Below, piece after piece: positions 6,040 through 6,844 of a DNA stretch of 6,844 bases (positions are counted from its first letter, which is position 1; each line of letters begins with the position of its first letter). The translations under genes were made by a program, and so were the position numbers. Below the pieces are notes generated by a model, which did no database searches, was not told the DNA's origin, and saw only the letters and a list, made by a program, of their open reading frames with translations. The DNA comes from Alistipes sp. (lineage in GTDB: Bacteria > Bacteroidota > Bacteroidia > Bacteroidales > Rikenellaceae), in assembly GCA_017934845.1 (NCBI GenBank), contig JAGBIR010000109.1:1-6844 (forward strand). The letters are read 5' to 3'.

Positions 6040-6459
6040 ATGGAATTTAAGGATATTTTGGCAATTTCGGGACAGCCCGGACTTTATAAGTATGTTGCGC
6101 ACTCATCGCGCGGTATTATCGTGGAGTCGCTCAGTGACGGCAAGCGTATGAATGCTTCGGCTACGGCTCGTGTGAGCGCATTGGCCGAGATTTCGATGTT
6201 TACCGAGGGTGAGGATATCCCCTTGGCTGATGTTTTCACTCGTATGTATGCCCACACCGAGGGTAAGGAGGGCCTCTCGCCCAAGTCAACTCCCGAGGCT
6301 ATGAAGGCTTACTTCGCCGAGGTGTTGCCCGAGTATGACCGTGAGCGTGTTCATGTATCGGATATCAAGAAGGCTCTCTCGTGGTTCAATATTCTGGTAG
6401 GCGCAGGCCTTACCGAGTTTACTCTGCCCGAGGAGGAAGAGCAGCCGAGCGAGGAGTAG
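6040..6459 (+). CDS. DUF5606 family protein
   Basis: This 139-residue cytoplasmic protein matches the small Bacteroidetes family DUF5606. The start MEFKDILAISGQPGL (1-15), GIIVESLSDGKR (25-36) and ISMFT (51-55) are in place, followed by a helical middle. The second conserved block is YDRERVHVSDIKKALSWFN (99-117), and the tail is strongly acidic (EEEEQPSEE). There is no signal peptide or membrane segment. The function is unknown; family members are conserved across the phylum, which suggests a housekeeping role. The frame is open from a TTG at 6004, but that would add a basic 12-residue lead and lies inside the -7 box. The ATG at 6040 gives the family start and a leader of about 28 nt, so I chose it. 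The gene is a single unit with its own promoter and a strong terminator. Confidence 0.85.
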   Translation: MEFKDILAISGQPGLYKYVAHSSRGIIVESLSDGKRMNASATARVSALAEISMFTEGEDIPLADVFTRMYAHTEGKEGLSPKSTPEAMKAYFAEVLPEYDRERVHVSDIKKALSWFNILVGAGLTEFTLPEEEEQPSEE

Positions 6460-6518
6460 TCGGAGGGTGAATGGACCGCTCTATGGTGAGTGTGTTTCAG
6501 CCGACGACCAAAAATAGG

Positions 6519-6552
6519 GAGATTGTCCTTCGGTGGGCAATCTCTTTTTTTT
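6519..6552 (+). terminator. Rho-independent terminator after the DUF5606 gene
   Basis: GAGATTGTCC (6519-6528) pairs with GGGCAATCTC (6535-6544), a 10-bp stem with one G-T pair and a loop containing TTCG, followed by eight T. An A-run just upstream (6510-6514) could let it work weakly on the other strand as well. Confidence 0.92.
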
Positions 6553-6601
6553 GTGACAAAGCATCGCGAGGGCTTATATATAGCAGACGAAAACGGGAAA
6601 T

Positions 6602-6620
6602 ATGTTTATTATATAAACAT
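6602..6620. promoter_or_regulatory. Perfect 8-3-8 palindrome, candidate operator
   Basis: ATGTTTAT (6602-6609), TAT, then ATAAACAT (6613-6620) form a perfect inverted repeat. It ends 15 bp upstream of the -33 box of the last gene, a position suited to an activator. The core TGTTT-N7-AAACA has the form of a dimeric regulator site, but I cannot name the protein. A weak A/T-rich hairpin followed by TTTT is the alternative reading. Confidence 0.45.
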
Positions 6621-6635
6621 TTTTATCGCGAAAAG

Positions 6636-6666
6636 TTTGAAAGTTGACATATAGCCACTATCTTTG
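6636..6666 (+). promoter_or_regulatory. Strong Bacteroidetes promoter of the last gene
   Basis: TTTG at 6636-6639, a 19-bp spacer and TATCTTTG at 6659-6666 make the best consensus match in the window. Transcription should start near 6672, about 100 nt before the ATG at 6772. Confidence 0.85.
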
Positions 6667-6771
6667 TGTGAATTTAGGCGTGGAGTTTATTTACTGATCC
6701 GTTACGCCAGATAGCAGAAAAACAGAAAAACACTTAAAAAATTTTTTTAATACTCATTAAAACAAACATTT
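6667..6771 (+). other. Long 5' leader of the last gene
   Basis: The predicted leader is about 100 nt, far longer than those of murA or the DUF5606 and DUF2147 genes. Near its 5' end GGCGT-GGA (6677-6684) can pair with TCC-GTT-ACGCC (6698-6708), an 8-bp stem with a 3-nt bulge. A purine-rich stretch (CAGAAAAACAGAAAAACA) follows, then the A/T palindrome TTAAAAAA/TTTTTTTAA (6734-6750). No known riboswitch is recognised. Confidence 0.45.
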
Positions 6772-6844
6772 ATGAATAGATTATTACTTCTGATGATTTG
6801 TCTGACACACTGTTTAACAGCCGCAGCGCAGACTATCGTCACGG
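6772..6844 (+). CDS. Start of a secreted protein (3' end outside window)
   Basis: Only 24 codons are visible. They encode a classic signal peptide: MNR, a Leu-rich core (LLLLMICL), and TAAA then Q as a signal peptidase I site at 19/20, with the mature protein starting QTIVT. The Cys at 14 (LTHC) is not in a good lipobox, so a lipoprotein is unlikely. A mature start like this is common in Bacteroidetes outer-membrane proteins, including TonB-dependent receptors whose first domain begins shortly after 'AQ', but 24 residues cannot decide. The strong promoter, upstream palindrome and long leader suggest a regulated envelope protein. Confidence 0.75.
   Translation, partial: MNRLLLLMICLTHCLTAAAQTIVT

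Overview
The window looks like chromosomal DNA from a member of the Bacteroidales. The evidence is a run of perfect Bacteroidetes-type -7 boxes (TAnnTTTG) ahead of the genes, A-rich rather than Shine-Dalgarno-rich leaders, paired VWA proteins of the Bat (Bacteroides aerotolerance) type, a DUF5606-type protein, and a MurA with the Asp active-site variant. The moderately high GC and strong GAG/TCG codon use would suit an Alistipes-like lineage, but that is inference.

Layout. Positions 1-2393 hold the end of a Bat operon on the + strand: the C-terminus of a BatC-like protein with an Asn/Gln repeat tail, then batA and batB. Next comes a monocistronic gene for a secreted DUF2147 protein (2561-3016) with its own promoter and terminator. 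Positions 3017-3906 have no protein gene. They contain nested and interleaved inverted repeats, a 35-bp hairpin unit present twice in tandem, and one tRNA gene (CAU anticodon, probably tRNA-Ile2) on the - strand with its own terminator and -7 box. From 3858 a + strand unit carries murA (peptidoglycan precursor synthesis) and tdk (thymidine salvage). A separate promoter drives a DUF5606 gene (6040-6459), closed by a strong terminator. The window ends in the first 24 codons of a secreted protein, preceded by an excellent promoter, a palindrome and a leader of about 100 nt.

How the genes relate. BatA, BatB and the BatC-like protein probably act together in a cell-envelope complex. MurA and Tdk are housekeeping enzymes that seem to share a transcript only by adjacency. 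No clearly new defence or mobile system was found. The least explained part is the non-coding island at about 3147-3440, where the tandem 35-bp units differ by compensatory base changes in their stems, suggesting that the fold has been under selection.
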